A DNA stretch of 24,073 bases from Bipalium vagum (Eukaryota > Platyhelminthes > Tricladida > Geoplanidae). The notes beneath the pieces were generated by a model, which worked only from the letters and a program-made list of their open reading frames with translations, was not told the DNA's origin and made no database searches. The first letter of the stretch is position 1. The number at the start of each line of letters is the position of its first letter. Made by a program: the position numbers and the translations under genes. Shown here one piece after another: positions 1 to 9,228 of this stretch. The stretch is taken from contig JBBMKC010203490.1 in assembly GCA_037834085.1 (NCBI GenBank), positions 1-24,073 of the forward strand, given 5' to 3'.

Positions 1-72
1 TTCTTTAGTTATTTATTTTTTTATTGATAAATTTTGATTAATGATTTAATAATAATTTGTAGAGAAATCTAA

Positions 73-173
73 ATATGACAGGTAAGGAATTATTGCCAGA
101 AAAACGGGCACAAATCATAAATGCTTTTTTCTAGAATTTTAAGAGTGGCCAAAGACTTTTGGCGGGGATTGTA
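73..173 (+). mobile_element. Tc1-like transposon relic (transposase start plus an end-like sequence)
   Basis: A reading frame from the ATG at 73 begins MTGKELLPEKRAQIINAF, which resembles the first residues of Tc1-family transposases, and then stops. It is followed at 145-173 by a motif containing TGGCCAAAGACTTTTGGC, the style of sequence found in Tc1 terminal repeats. If both readings are right, this is a copy that lost its whole middle. The match is short and I cannot see a matching repeat on the other side, so the family call is an inference. Confidence 0.3.
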
Positions 174-231
174 TATAGACATATATAGACAAATAATGCT
201 TATCCCAATAGGGTCTTATTTTTAAATCCTA

Positions 232-474
232 GCGCATGTATACAAAATGGTTTATATTTCTTTTATTGATACATAAGTCAAGAAGTGAAATAATGATCTG
301 AAATTTCTCATTATAGCCAACACGGTCAGGGCAACAATTTTCTCTCAATACAATTCCAGGAACCAAACTTTTAACTTGTATAAATTTTACACAATTTCCC
401 CACTCTTCTTTACTTATTTTTAATAATTTTCTAATTTCAACTTTATTATTCTCAGATTCTGTTAATTTGTGAAG
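232..474 (-). other. Unrecognised 81-codon open stretch, possible exon or gene relic
   Basis: On the minus strand this stretch is open for 81 codons, bounded by TAG on both sides (475-477 upstream, 229-231 downstream). It has a protein-like composition, unlike random AT-rich DNA: it includes KISKEEWGNCVKFIQ and ENCCPDRVGYNEKFQ. There is no ATG near its start, and the upstream TAG could instead be a splice acceptor (GTGTAG|CTTCAC). I do not recognise the family. It may be an internal exon of a gene extending outside the window, a transposon-derived piece, or a relic. Confidence 0.22.
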
Positions 475-944
475 CTACACTTAATAAAAGTTTTATTACG
501 ATATTTGTGGTTAAAAGAATATTTTAATTCATTGTTTAGCCAAAACTTTTCCCAAGATGCTTTGTCCAGGAAAATTAAATATTTAAAATTAATAAAATTA
601 ATTACATTTAAAAATGATTTACACCGATTTTAATTTTTAAAATGTGTGACTTAAATTTAAAGTATTTTTATTTAATAAAATAATAAATAATAATTTTATA
701 AAATAAAATTTGTTACTAATATAACTCAATAATGTAACTTGCACTCGTCTACGAGTGACTCCTCACTTTACTAAAGTTGTGCTCGTAACTAGGTTAACCT
801 CAGCTTGAATCAAAATCTTCACAATAAAATGATGACGGAGTTTAGTTTATTATTATCAATTTTCCATCAAAGTCCCGACACTGAGACTCTAATGTATCGT
901 GCAAAATTTAATATTATTCCCTTTTTAAAAATATATTAATTGTT

Positions 945-987
945 GTATTATTATTATTATTTTTATTATTATTATTATTATTATTAT
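945..987. repeat. TTA microsatellite
   Basis: Tandem TTA/ATT triplets with one interruption, running directly into the Tc1-like end fragment at 986. Confidence 0.85.
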
Positions 988-1015
988 ATGCCTTGAGCCA
1001 CCTCAACAAATTTTA
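986..1015. mobile_element. Tc1-like terminal repeat fragment
   Basis: The core TTGAGCCACCTC followed by an AAATTT run closely matches 22784-22810, just inside the predicted end of the Tc1 element at the right of the window (TATG--TTGAGCCACCTC--AAATTT in both). No transposase lies beside it, so this looks like a solo end left by a deleted or truncated copy of the same family. Confidence 0.4.
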
Positions 1016-1631
1016 TAATTATTAAAAATATTTCCCTTTTTAAAAATATTGAAATTAATTTTCTTCAAGATATTTATCATATTTCACAAATAAAATATTA
1101 TGACTACTCTTGGTTTTAATATCAGCTTTAAGGCTTATTTTTTCATTTCATGAAAATTCAAAATTAATAAAATCCATATTTTTATAACCTGAAATTGGCA
1201 CGACTAAAAAAGGTAATATTTCAAATATATAAATAACATTATGGTTTGATGTGATATCGTTAGTGAAGCATTTTTTAATAGTAAAAATTAATATTATCTT
1301 TGATTTTCCAATAAATACTGTTAGAAGATGACATACAATTACCGAAACAGCAAATTTTTCAATTTATGATTCTGTGATTATAAAAATATATTTATGAAAT
1401 AAATTTTAGAATAATTGATGATAAGGATGGAATAATTAATTTAAATGGGAAACATATTTTTTTGTATTATTTACTTGAAACAGGTTTGAAAGTCTTTAAA
1501 ATTTTTATAATTTTTGTATGAGAGTTTAAAGGAAAAAGGATAAGAAATCAAGTCAACTCAACTCAGTCATCAATCCAGTGAAACATTAAAATCGTTTAAT
1601 ACATTTATTTTATGATTTAATGCTTTATATC

Positions 1632-2565
1632 TGTTGGGATAGCCAAGGACACATCCCTGTTAACCCTGATAAAGATTATATTATAAAGATCGCAAAAGGG
1701 TCTAGATTATTTATAATTATTATTCATACATTATTAAGGGTCAGAAGTGAAATAATAATTATTATTATAATTATAATTAATTAAAAAGTACAAACTTAAT
1801 TTTAAAAATTTATTTATTATTTTCCAAAAGGATCTAATCTTGGTAACGGTGAAGCTAAATTTCCAAGATTAGACCAGGGTCTGCAAGCAGGGACCTATTT
1901 AGGAATAAAGATCTAAAAATGAAATTGACATTCCCCATTAATTAACCTTGTCTACGTTTGATAAGTCGTCTGATCAGAATAGTATTTATGGAGTTTGAAT
2001 CCGCATTGAATTGCCACAACAAGAGATCTTGACCTAATTTTATTTTGAAGAAATTTGTCGGAAGAAACATCTTATCTTAGAAGAAATTTGTAATCATTTA
2101 TTTTACGCCATTAACTTTGTGATAGGAGCTTACGATGAGTCCTGTACTGTTAGGGGGTTTCTGTGCGAACCGGGTTTGGGTCAGCAAAACAACCTTTAGA
2201 CCCGTCGTCGACAGAATTGGTAAGGTTATCGTTGTTTTTCTTTGTTTTTTTAATAATTTAATTGATTAATTAAATTAAAATTTTAATAAAATTGTTTAAT
2301 TGATTATTATTCTTTATTAAGACATCTGACTTTTAGTTTGATCGATTATTGAAACATTTGATCGTGTGATTGTAAACATTTTATTGACAATTCGATTTTA
2401 TTATTCTTTAGTGAGGCATTGTGGTTGTAACTTTGATAATAAAGTCTTATTTGTAGTGGTTTCGATTCATTTATTTGCACACACGTTTTGACAAAAGTGA
2501 AGAGGTCAGTAAACTTTACGACCTAAGTGTTAAAACAAGGTTCATAGTAATTTAAAAGCGTAACA
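1632..2565. mobile_element. Candidate solo LTR (retrotransposon fossil)
   Basis: The segment begins TGTTGGGATAGCC and ends GCGTAACA, so its ends are the inverted TGTT...AACA expected of an LTR. It is flanked by TATC on both sides (1628-1631 and 2566-2569), a 4-bp duplication of the size made by Ty3/gypsy or BEL/Pao integrases. It holds an AATAAA-type signal near 2440 and a GC-richer central part (about 2120-2225) unlike the surrounding DNA. No internal retroelement genes follow. Family and age cannot be set from one copy. The right end was chosen by looking for matching ends, so this remains a candidate. Confidence 0.35.
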
Positions 2566-2569
2566 TATC

Positions 2570-3433
2570 AAGCACAAAGTGTACCAAACTGGTATCATCA
2601 ATTGTTCTAGTTTATAATTTTTGTTGAAAAGGAAGTATACCCTGACCATCCAAATTTCAGAACGAATACCCATTCTAAAAGAGAGCTCCATGGCCTCAAT
2701 CTATTCATTAGCCACCTCGAAGTAACTGACTCAATATCAACATCAATATTATCCAAAGGAATCGTGCCTCTGCAGGAATTATTGGAAAATGTGGAAAAAC
2801 TAAATTATCAGACTTGAGCCTCTTCTGCGCTAAATAGTTGATCTACAACAATATGTGGCCGAAATGGTAATCTAGAAAATCATTCATCATAGTGAATGAT
2901 TTGATAAGCAATATAAGATAAGCAAGAAAGAAAGCACAATCACAATGGAATCCTAATAAATCCAGATGTCGTACATACATAATTGTATATATGTAATAAA
3001 CATGTTAATTCCTAGACAACCATCAGCCTTCAAAATCAAGCCAGTCTCGACTTGAGCATCTAGCTTTGAGTCACTGGTATTTACTGGAAATTTATCTACA
3101 TATTAATTATATTTAAATATAAATAAATAAAAATATTAATCTCTTTACAGAAATATTTCTGCTTAAATAACTTCTCTTAAAGTTAAGCGCTCTTGCAGAT
3201 ATTTTTTAATTTTCAGTTACCCATTACAATTAGAAAACAAAAGCTCTATTGCAATATTAATATTTAAAAAGTAATGAATAGCTATCAATATATCTCCACT
3301 GGTACACAGGTACATCCACAAAGCACAAAACATTTACATATATTGTCATAGAAATCTATAAGAATGAAAGTAGAGACTTTCACAAATCAAGTGAAACTGA
3401 GCTTTAGGATTCAATAAAATTATCCAATAAATA
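2570..3433. other. Intergenic / likely 3' UTR of the GPRIN-like gene
   Basis: No gene is recognised here. The part nearest 3433 must include the 3' untranslated region of the minus-strand gene that ends at 3434. A perfect 10-bp inverted repeat with a 6-nt loop (AAATCATTCA...TGAATGATTT) lies at about 2878-2903. A stretch around 2650-2815 is open in one plus-strand frame for under 60 codons, with no recognisable product. Confidence 0.5.
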
Positions 3434-5233
3434 TTACTTGTCAACTGAAACGGTTACTTTTTGATTTATACCCGTAAATCTTGACGAACTAGACTGTTGT
3501 GGACCAACAGAAAAGCATGACCATTTTCCACACAATCTTCGAGCCAGCAGTCTAAGATGGTTTTCTGAGGCCTCTAAATCCACTTTTAACGGCTTTAAAA
3601 TTCTCTTCGGAATTTCAATTTGACCACCGTTGTTAGAATTTTTCCTCTTCTTTTCTATGTTAGCATTCCCATTTGCCAAATTCAGGCTTTGTCGACAAAT
3701 CATCAACCTTTCCAGATGGGTTTGGATCGCCTGACCCAAAATTTCAGGGTCTGGATCAGCACCGTATATTTCCCAGGTTTGACCGAATTCATCGAACTCA
3801 ATTTCTTTCGGCAGCAATGGTAATAATGCAAGACTCTCTGCATCATCGGGTGCCGAATTTTCATCATCAGTCTCCTTTGTCAACGATATTAAACAAGGAT
3901 TATCTGAATTTAAATTTTCTACTTTAATCCTTCCTCTTATCTCATTTTGAGACCCTACTAAACTGGATCTCCTGTCATATTCATAAGGACTATGAAATTC
4001 TATTTCCTCAGCGATGGCGCTGACTTTTCGGTTTATCATCATAACACCTTGCTCATCATCAAATGAGACTTGTTTCCTCATTAATTTTCTTTTACCGAAT
4101 CCAGGGCCCATTACTGATGACGATCCTGTGGGTGTCTTAGAGATATTAGTGGTGAGTTTCGTCTTTTCTTGCGTGGAATTATTAGAATTCATTGCCAGAG
4201 TCGCCTCTTCTCTTTTAAAGTTGTTAATTATCGCCTTCAAGTCTAGATCGCTACATATGATACCATTATCTTTATGATTGATATGCTCCATGGTATCATT
4301 TGTAGAACTATAAGACGTCATTGATCTCTGCAGTTTCTCTCGCTTAAAATATCTTCCAGAGCCAGCTGGAATGATATTTCTTAATGATTTTCTACTGTTA
4401 TTGTATGAACTTGGGAATGATGATTGGTCAATGGATTTACTTTTTATTAAATAGGTCTCTCTGTTCACCACTTGCGATGGCTTCACGTTCACATTGACAT
4501 TGGCTGACTGACAATTGGACAGGCTAGAATAACGGTAACGTTCTGAAAACAAAATGCTCGGCGACGGCCAGTCGTCCGGCTGGACAGACTGGACGACCAC
4601 TCGACGGAATTTATCTTTCATTGATTTTACTCTTGTTAAAATCACCGACGACGAGCTGAACCATTTTCGATTTTCCAAATCATCGCTAATCTGCTGTCTT
4701 CCAGGCTGAATGGAAGAGTTCATGGAATTTTGCCGACTGAGAAGGTTGATGGACGCATACGATGTCTGTCGACCGCTGAATGAGATACCTGCTGAAGAAT
4801 GGTGTGAACGTGGAGAATCCGATTCTTTTGGCGATTTCTGTTGGGATGGAATCAAAAAATTACTTCCGGCGCAATTTTTGTTACTGCTCAACGAATAACC
4901 CGTGTCAGAAATGTTCGATTTGTTGGAATCAACTGAATGTCGTTTCATTAAACATCTTTCACTGCTCTGTCGTCGAATGGGGGATTTCTGGTGGTTTTGC
5001 GATTTCGCAAATTGCGTAGACCCGAACAGCTGAGAATTGTTGTGAGACGGACTGTTGGGAATGGAATAGTGATTGGCAGCAAACGATCTCTGGCGGCTGG
5101 TGTTGGCCAAACTAAATCCATTCCTTCCATAATCCAAGCTGCGTCTCTGTCGAAACCGATTGTTCGGTACTGGTAGATCAAAGCAGATATTGTTCAGTGA
5201 TTTGTTTGTGTTATCATATCCAAAAATAGACAT
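3434..5233 (-). CDS. GPRIN C-terminal domain-like protein, 599 aa, single exon
   Basis: An uninterrupted 599-residue frame. Residues 1-470 or so are Ser/Asn/Arg-rich and low in complexity, with many short basic RxxS patches, and look disordered. At about residues 477-516 there is a compact conserved-looking block, EFDEFGQTWEIYGADPDPE followed by ILGQAIQTHLE. This strongly resembles the C-terminal domain of vertebrate GPRIN proteins, where a [DE]xxGMTWEVYGAxxDPE..LG.AIQ.HLE pattern is found. A second basic/Cys block, LRLLARRLCGKWSCFSVG, lies near residues 560-577. GPRINs bind activated Gi/o/z alpha subunits at the membrane and promote neurite growth; that role here is inference from the domain. 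The start is the first ATG after an in-frame TGA at 5273-5275. Base composition is richer in GC than the flanks, as expected for coding DNA. An upstream 5' UTR exon is possible. Confidence 0.65.
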   Translation of the reverse strand: MSIFGYDNTNKSLNNICFDLPVPNNRFRQRRSLDYGRNGFSLANTSRQRSFAANHYSIPNSPSHNNSQLFGSTQFAKSQNHQKSPIRRQSSERCLMKRHSVDSNKSNISDTGYSLSSNKNCAGSNFLIPSQQKSPKESDSPRSHHSSAGISFSGRQTSYASINLLSRQNSMNSSIQPGRQQISDDLENRKWFSSSSVILTRVKSMKDKFRRVVVQSVQPDDWPSPSILFSERYRYSSLSNCQSANVNVNVKPSQVVNRETYLIKSKSIDQSSFPSSYNNSRKSLRNIIPAGSGRYFKREKLQRSMTSYSSTNDTMEHINHKDNGIICSDLDLKAIINNFKREEATLAMNSNNSTQEKTKLTTNISKTPTGSSSVMGPGFGKRKLMRKQVSFDDEQGVMMINRKVSAIAEEIEFHSPYEYDRRSSLVGSQNEIRGRIKVENLNSDNPCLISLTKETDDENSAPDDAESLALLPLLPKEIEFDEFGQTWEIYGADPDPEILGQAIQTHLERLMICRQSLNLANGNANIEKKRKNSNNGGQIEIPKRILKPLKVDLEASENHLRLLARRLCGKWSCFSVGPQQSSSSRFTGINQKVTVSVDK

Positions 5234-5631
5234 TGGATACGGAATGATGCTTCCAAAATTGTAATTGATTTCTCAATTTTCAAATTCGACCATCGCGTTG
5301 AAGCAAAAGTATTTCTGTCTGCTCATCATATGACTACTGTATGATTTTTACCTTGAATTTTAATATCCATTTCAGGGACAAAATCAAAAGCCTAAAAGGA
5401 TAGAAAATCTACATTGTTGGGCATGTTACACTGAATTTTCCATCTTTGAGGAATGAAAATTTTATCTCTCTCATTATATTTGTTCACTTCCTTGTAATCT
5501 CAAATATTTGCTTATAGAGAATATAAAAACTGTCACAATTTTTCCATACACAACATTTATCTGTGTGTTATAATTTCACTGGAATTTTTATTTAATTTCG
5601 TTAAGATGAATATATTTTTAGAAACGAGCAA
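5234..5631. other. Upstream region of the GPRIN-like gene
   Basis: AT-rich DNA presumably holding the 5' UTR and promoter of the minus-strand gene. I could not identify a convincing TATA box or upstream exon. Confidence 0.4.
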
Positions 5632-5632
5632 A

Positions 5633-5685
<53 letters not shown>

Positions 5686-5731
5686 CATTAGTATTATTAT
5701 TATTGTTATTATTATTACTATTATTATTATT
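5632..5731. repeat. ATT/AAT microsatellite, about 100 bp
   Basis: A run of about 33 ATT triplets with scattered interruptions (ATC, AGT, GTT, ACT). Poly-isoleucine frames across it on both strands are artefacts of the repeat. Confidence 0.95.
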
Positions 5732-6642
5732 TCCACTAATCCAGACCTTTTATTTAAAACCCAAAATATATTGATAAAATTAAGCAATTGGCTTAATTAA
5801 AGAAAAATAATTTAAAAAGACTGTAATTGTTTCAGTCATCACTTTGACTTTTCTCCTTTTACCAAATTTCCATTAAGGATTTCAAAATCTTTCTAACTAT
5901 GTATGTGGTATCATTGAATTCTTCGATTAATTACTTTCTCATGATTTTTATATAATCAACATATCGGGGTCTGGAATCTTTTGCCTTTTATATACAAAAT
6001 AAATCAATTTATTGAATTTTCTGTGTAACTATCTTTATCCTTGTTATTCGTATCTTCGTCAAATTTTCATCATTCATAAATTCGTTTCATCGATATTTTT
6101 CACTTATTTATTCCAGAAAACCCTTATAATAATTGAGCAGCATTCCAGATGTAAATCTAACCGGGTTGTTAAGTCTAATAAACATTGACCATTGTTATAC
6201 CTAAAATAAATAATGTGTATGTCCATGGAAAAATGATTTTTCTTCCCATCATGTTCTTTGCATTAGAAATTAAAAATTTTACCTTAATTGCTCTTCTAAA
6301 TTCTTAGCTGCACGTATAAACATAAGTGATAACTGATTTTGCAGTTCTACAAATCTGTGAGTTCCAGAAAGGTTGATGTTTATTTACTTACCAGATTTAC
6401 TTTACTTAACGATCATCGCCACGGATATGCACGAACTTCATTATATTGAGAAGCTCATCATGACTGTGAAAATTTGCGTTAAATTATATCTTAGAATGGT
6501 TGTAAATAAAGATGGCAAAGATTTGATAGTGGAATCATAAATTTATTCACCATAAACAAAAATCATTGGAAATTTTCCGATATTTCTCAAAATGACCTTT
6601 GTTTAATAAATGCTCTTATACAAAAGTATATATATTCAAGTA
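5732..6642. other. Intergenic, AT-rich, no gene seen
   Basis: No coding frame, RNA gene or transposon end was recognised between the microsatellite and the small MITE. Confidence 0.5.
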
Positions 6643-6738
6643 CCCTAATGTTCCGTGTATATCGCGCGCATTATACAAAGAAAAAAGACAATATTTTTAC
6701 AAAAAAACACGCTGCGCTTTATACAAGGAACTTTAAGG
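6643..6738. mobile_element. Tiny TA-flanked MITE (96 bp, Tc1/mariner type)
   Basis: The ends are imperfect inverted repeats of about 27 bp: left CCCTAATGTTCCGTGTATA..., right (reverse complement) CCTTAAAGTTCCTTGTATA.... Both arms run on into a GC-rich GCGC motif that is unusual in this AT-rich DNA. The element is flanked by TA on each side (6641-6642 and 6739-6740), the target duplication of Tc1/mariner transposases. Between the arms there are only about 40 A-rich bases, so the transcript would fold into a long hairpin. No source transposase is identifiable. Confidence 0.55.
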
Positions 6739-7105
6739 TATATATTTTTACCCTGATTTTTATGACCTAAAATTTTCTTGTTAGAACAAGAGATTTTTCC
6801 TATGTTCTTAAAAAATTAATTTCAAGTTTTATTATTTCCATACTTTGGTATAACCTAATCATAATATTATTTTATAAATATTCATTTTTATAATATTATG
6901 AATATAATAAATAATTATTTAATATCAGCTCGATCTCAATTGTACCCAAAAGTAATCGGTTACATTACCGACTATATTTCTTCATAATTTTAACTCTTTT
7001 ATAACATGTGACAATTAAAAATTCTGATACAAAACAAAATCAAAAATTCATTTTTCTCTAACAATATTTCAAAAATTTATTTTCAACATAGAAGACAATG
7101 TCCTT

Positions 7106-7793
7106 TTAAATTAAAAAAACATTTATCATTCTATGGCGCCGTACAGCATCGACTCTAATGAATGTAGAATTCGCTGGATTGAGTACGCGTTCATGACCAA
7201 GTTTCTTCAATAAATTTTCAATTCTTCTCAGAAGCTGATCAAGATTTTCGGCACACAAGCCTTTATCGCAAACTTGGCGTTTTAATTCAGATCAAAAGTC
7301 CTCGATCGGTTGCAGTTCAATTTTTTCAATTTACTTATGCATTTGGTGATATATCATTTTGTATTGATTGTCTGACCTGACGGAACAAAGTAATTCAAAC
7401 CAGTAATTTTGACTCAAATTTTTCAATTCTCTTTAGTTTTATTTTGCTAGGCGTTTCTTCGATATTTGATGTATTAAATCCAGAATTAGCAGCCAGATCG
7501 TTGTTTGACAAAAGAAAATATGACATCATCCAAAAATAATAATTTTTTCACGAAAAAGGTTAACCAACTGGCGAATTTTTGACAATCTAAAGCCTGTTGA
7601 GCTGATGTGCGATTTTTTTTCTTTTTTCTTTTTCTTTTACCTTTTTTTCATATATCGAATACCCGTCTTTTCTTTTAAAAATTTGGCATACATACTGTTG
7701 GGTAACATTGAATATTAAAGCCAGTTTTCTTTGCGAAGTACCATGAGTATGATCTATCATTTTTTTCAGGCTCTGTACCGATTTTGGAGGCAT
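7106..7793 (-). pseudogene. Decayed mariner/Tc1-type transposase
   Basis: The N-terminus (ATG at 7793) reads MPPKSVQSLKKMIDHTHGTS then QRKLALIFNVTQQYVCQIFKR, a helix-turn-helix DNA-binding domain typical of insect mariner-like transposases. Further on, the same strand shows SSNIEETPSK with a following LLVWI-like strand (central DDE domain), and near the C-terminus IEDF*SELKRQVCDKGL, ENLDQLLRRIENLLKKLG and RVDAVRRHRM. The frame stops after 68 codons and is interrupted several more times, and part of the catalytic core is missing. The whole is about 230 codons against a usual 330-350. It is therefore a dead copy. I could not identify its terminal repeats. Confidence 0.7.
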
Positions 7794-7968
7794 TTTATAG
7801 CAATACTACTACTTTCAGTCTTTTGTTCTGCATTTATGTTATCCTCATCTCTTCGAAGAATTTGATAGTGTATATTTTGCAATTCTCTACAAAAAGAGAC
7901 CAAATTTTTAAAAATATTGATTCTTAGTTTAAAATTGATTTGAATTTTTAATTGTCAGATGCTAGTTA

Positions 7969-8457
7969 CAGTCAAATCTCGTTACTATGCCACGCCGCTA
8001 TTATGCCACTCTCGCTATTATGCCACTTTTCTACGTTCCCGACAAAATTTACTACAAAATAAATTTATTATGCCACCCCTTGCGACTGGTGGATCATTTA
8101 CGTTAGAAGAGATTGCGGAGGAGGTGCTGTGCAGCGAGGAACCGGTGGAAGAATAATAATAAAGTAATAACTGTCGAGGAGGAAGTTGTTCCTTTCGAGG
8201 AAGCCCAGCGCGCATGGATAATTGTTCGAAAGTTTATGCAACAGAACAGCGGTAAAACTGATGTTATGTTAGCGTGCGATAGGTTAGATAACGAGATAAA
8301 CAGAATTCGCCAAAAGAAAATGCGCCAGCCGACGATTTTTGAAGTCTTTGGATTAGCTGATAGTAACTTTAAAAAATAAAGTCTTTTTTTACAAACCCTC
8401 GCTACTATGCCACTCTCGCTCGGTCCCAACGGGTGGCATAGTAACGAGATTTTACTG
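7969..8457 (+). mobile_element. Pogo/Tigger-type deletion derivative, 489 bp
   Basis: The terminal inverted repeats are 25 bp (7969-7993 and 8433-8457) and differ at a single base (CAGTC at the left, CAGTA at the right). Both begin CAGT and continue AAATCTCGTTACTATGCCAC. TA dinucleotides at 7967-7968 and 8458-8459 form the target duplication. The motif TATGCCAC recurs several times in the first 110 bp and again near the right end, as subterminal repeats that a transposase could bind. Ends of CAGTC-AATCTCG style are typical of pogo/Tigger elements. The interior keeps only the tail of the transposase, so the copy is non-autonomous. Confidence 0.8.
8080..8379 (+). pseudogene. C-terminal tail of a pogo/Tigger transposase
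   Basis: Inside the TIR-bounded element one frame reads GGSFTLEEIAEEVLCSEEPVEE, then stops. Another frame picks up with EEVVPFEEAQRAWIIVRKFM and ends KKMRQPTIFEVFGLADSNFKK. Acidic linkers followed by a helical segment and a Lys/Gln-rich ending close to TI-x-DFF are usual at the C-termini of Tigger/CENP-B-like transposases. The CENP-B-type HTH and DDE domains are absent, so roughly three quarters of the gene has been lost. The two pieces are in different frames, separated by tandem stop codons at about 8153-8158. Confidence 0.5.
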
Positions 8458-8459
8458 TA

Positions 8460-9187
8460 TAATTAGACTCGTGAATCCTTATTTTTCTTTTATTAAGTTA
8501 AGTGTTTCTTGTTGAATTTCTCTTCCTTATACTAATATTTTGATTTCATATAATAATAATAAATATATAATTGTTTTTTTCTGGTGGATCCCAACAATAT
8601 TATTAAAATGAAAATAATATTGAGTTAAAATGTTTTAAATTAGCAGAATAACCAAAATAAAGAAAAGACGTGGACAGAATTTTTAGAACTATTTTTAATA
8701 ATTTCTAAATATAAAGAAAAAATAATATCAGAATATACTAATAACTAATTATATAAGAAAATCACCAAAATTAAGATAACTGAATATTCTTAGTTTAAAA
8801 TAAAAATGACTTTAAAATTGGTAAATTAAATACATTTAAGAGTTGATTCAACTTTTTATTGTAAAAATACTTCCGGTAAGTTGTGCAACCCACAACTGTT
8901 ATAATTAATACCAATTGTAACAAACATTGAAATTAACTAATATTTAATTACTTAAGATTACCTAATATTTCGAACGTTCTACTACGATAAGTTGTTCTCA
9001 TGGTGCTTATCAATTGAATAATTATGTACACTTAAGTTTAACAACACCTTGTTTATTACCAAATAAACCTTAATTAACTAATTAGACAACCTTTAACATA
9101 TTTTAGTTGGGCTGTAATAAAAAAACTAAAAAATTTGAAAGACCGTAAAAATACAATTATCCTAAAATGGATATATTAAAAAAAACA
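8460..9187. other. Intergenic, AT-rich, no gene seen
   Basis: No gene or element was recognised between the pogo derivative and the 3' end of BiP. Confidence 0.5.
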
Positions 9188-9193
9188 TTTATT
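9188..9193 (-). terminator. Poly(A) signal AATAAA of BiP
   Basis: AATAAA on the minus strand about 35 nt downstream of the BiP stop codon. Confidence 0.6.
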
Positions 9194-9228
9194 TACAGTT
9201 CAAAAGCTTCTGAAATGGAAATTATGCA

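Noticed and set aside
1740-1785. AT palindrome (AATAATAATTATTATT) as a functional site
   Set aside because: Self-complementary AT triplet runs are expected in this composition and occur several times in the window.
3620-5176. Several plus-strand open frames of 61-87 codons over the GPRIN-like gene
   Set aside because: They are antisense shadows of the 599-codon minus-strand frame.
5557-5800. Poly-isoleucine open frames on both strands
   Set aside because: They are translations of the ATT/AAT microsatellite.
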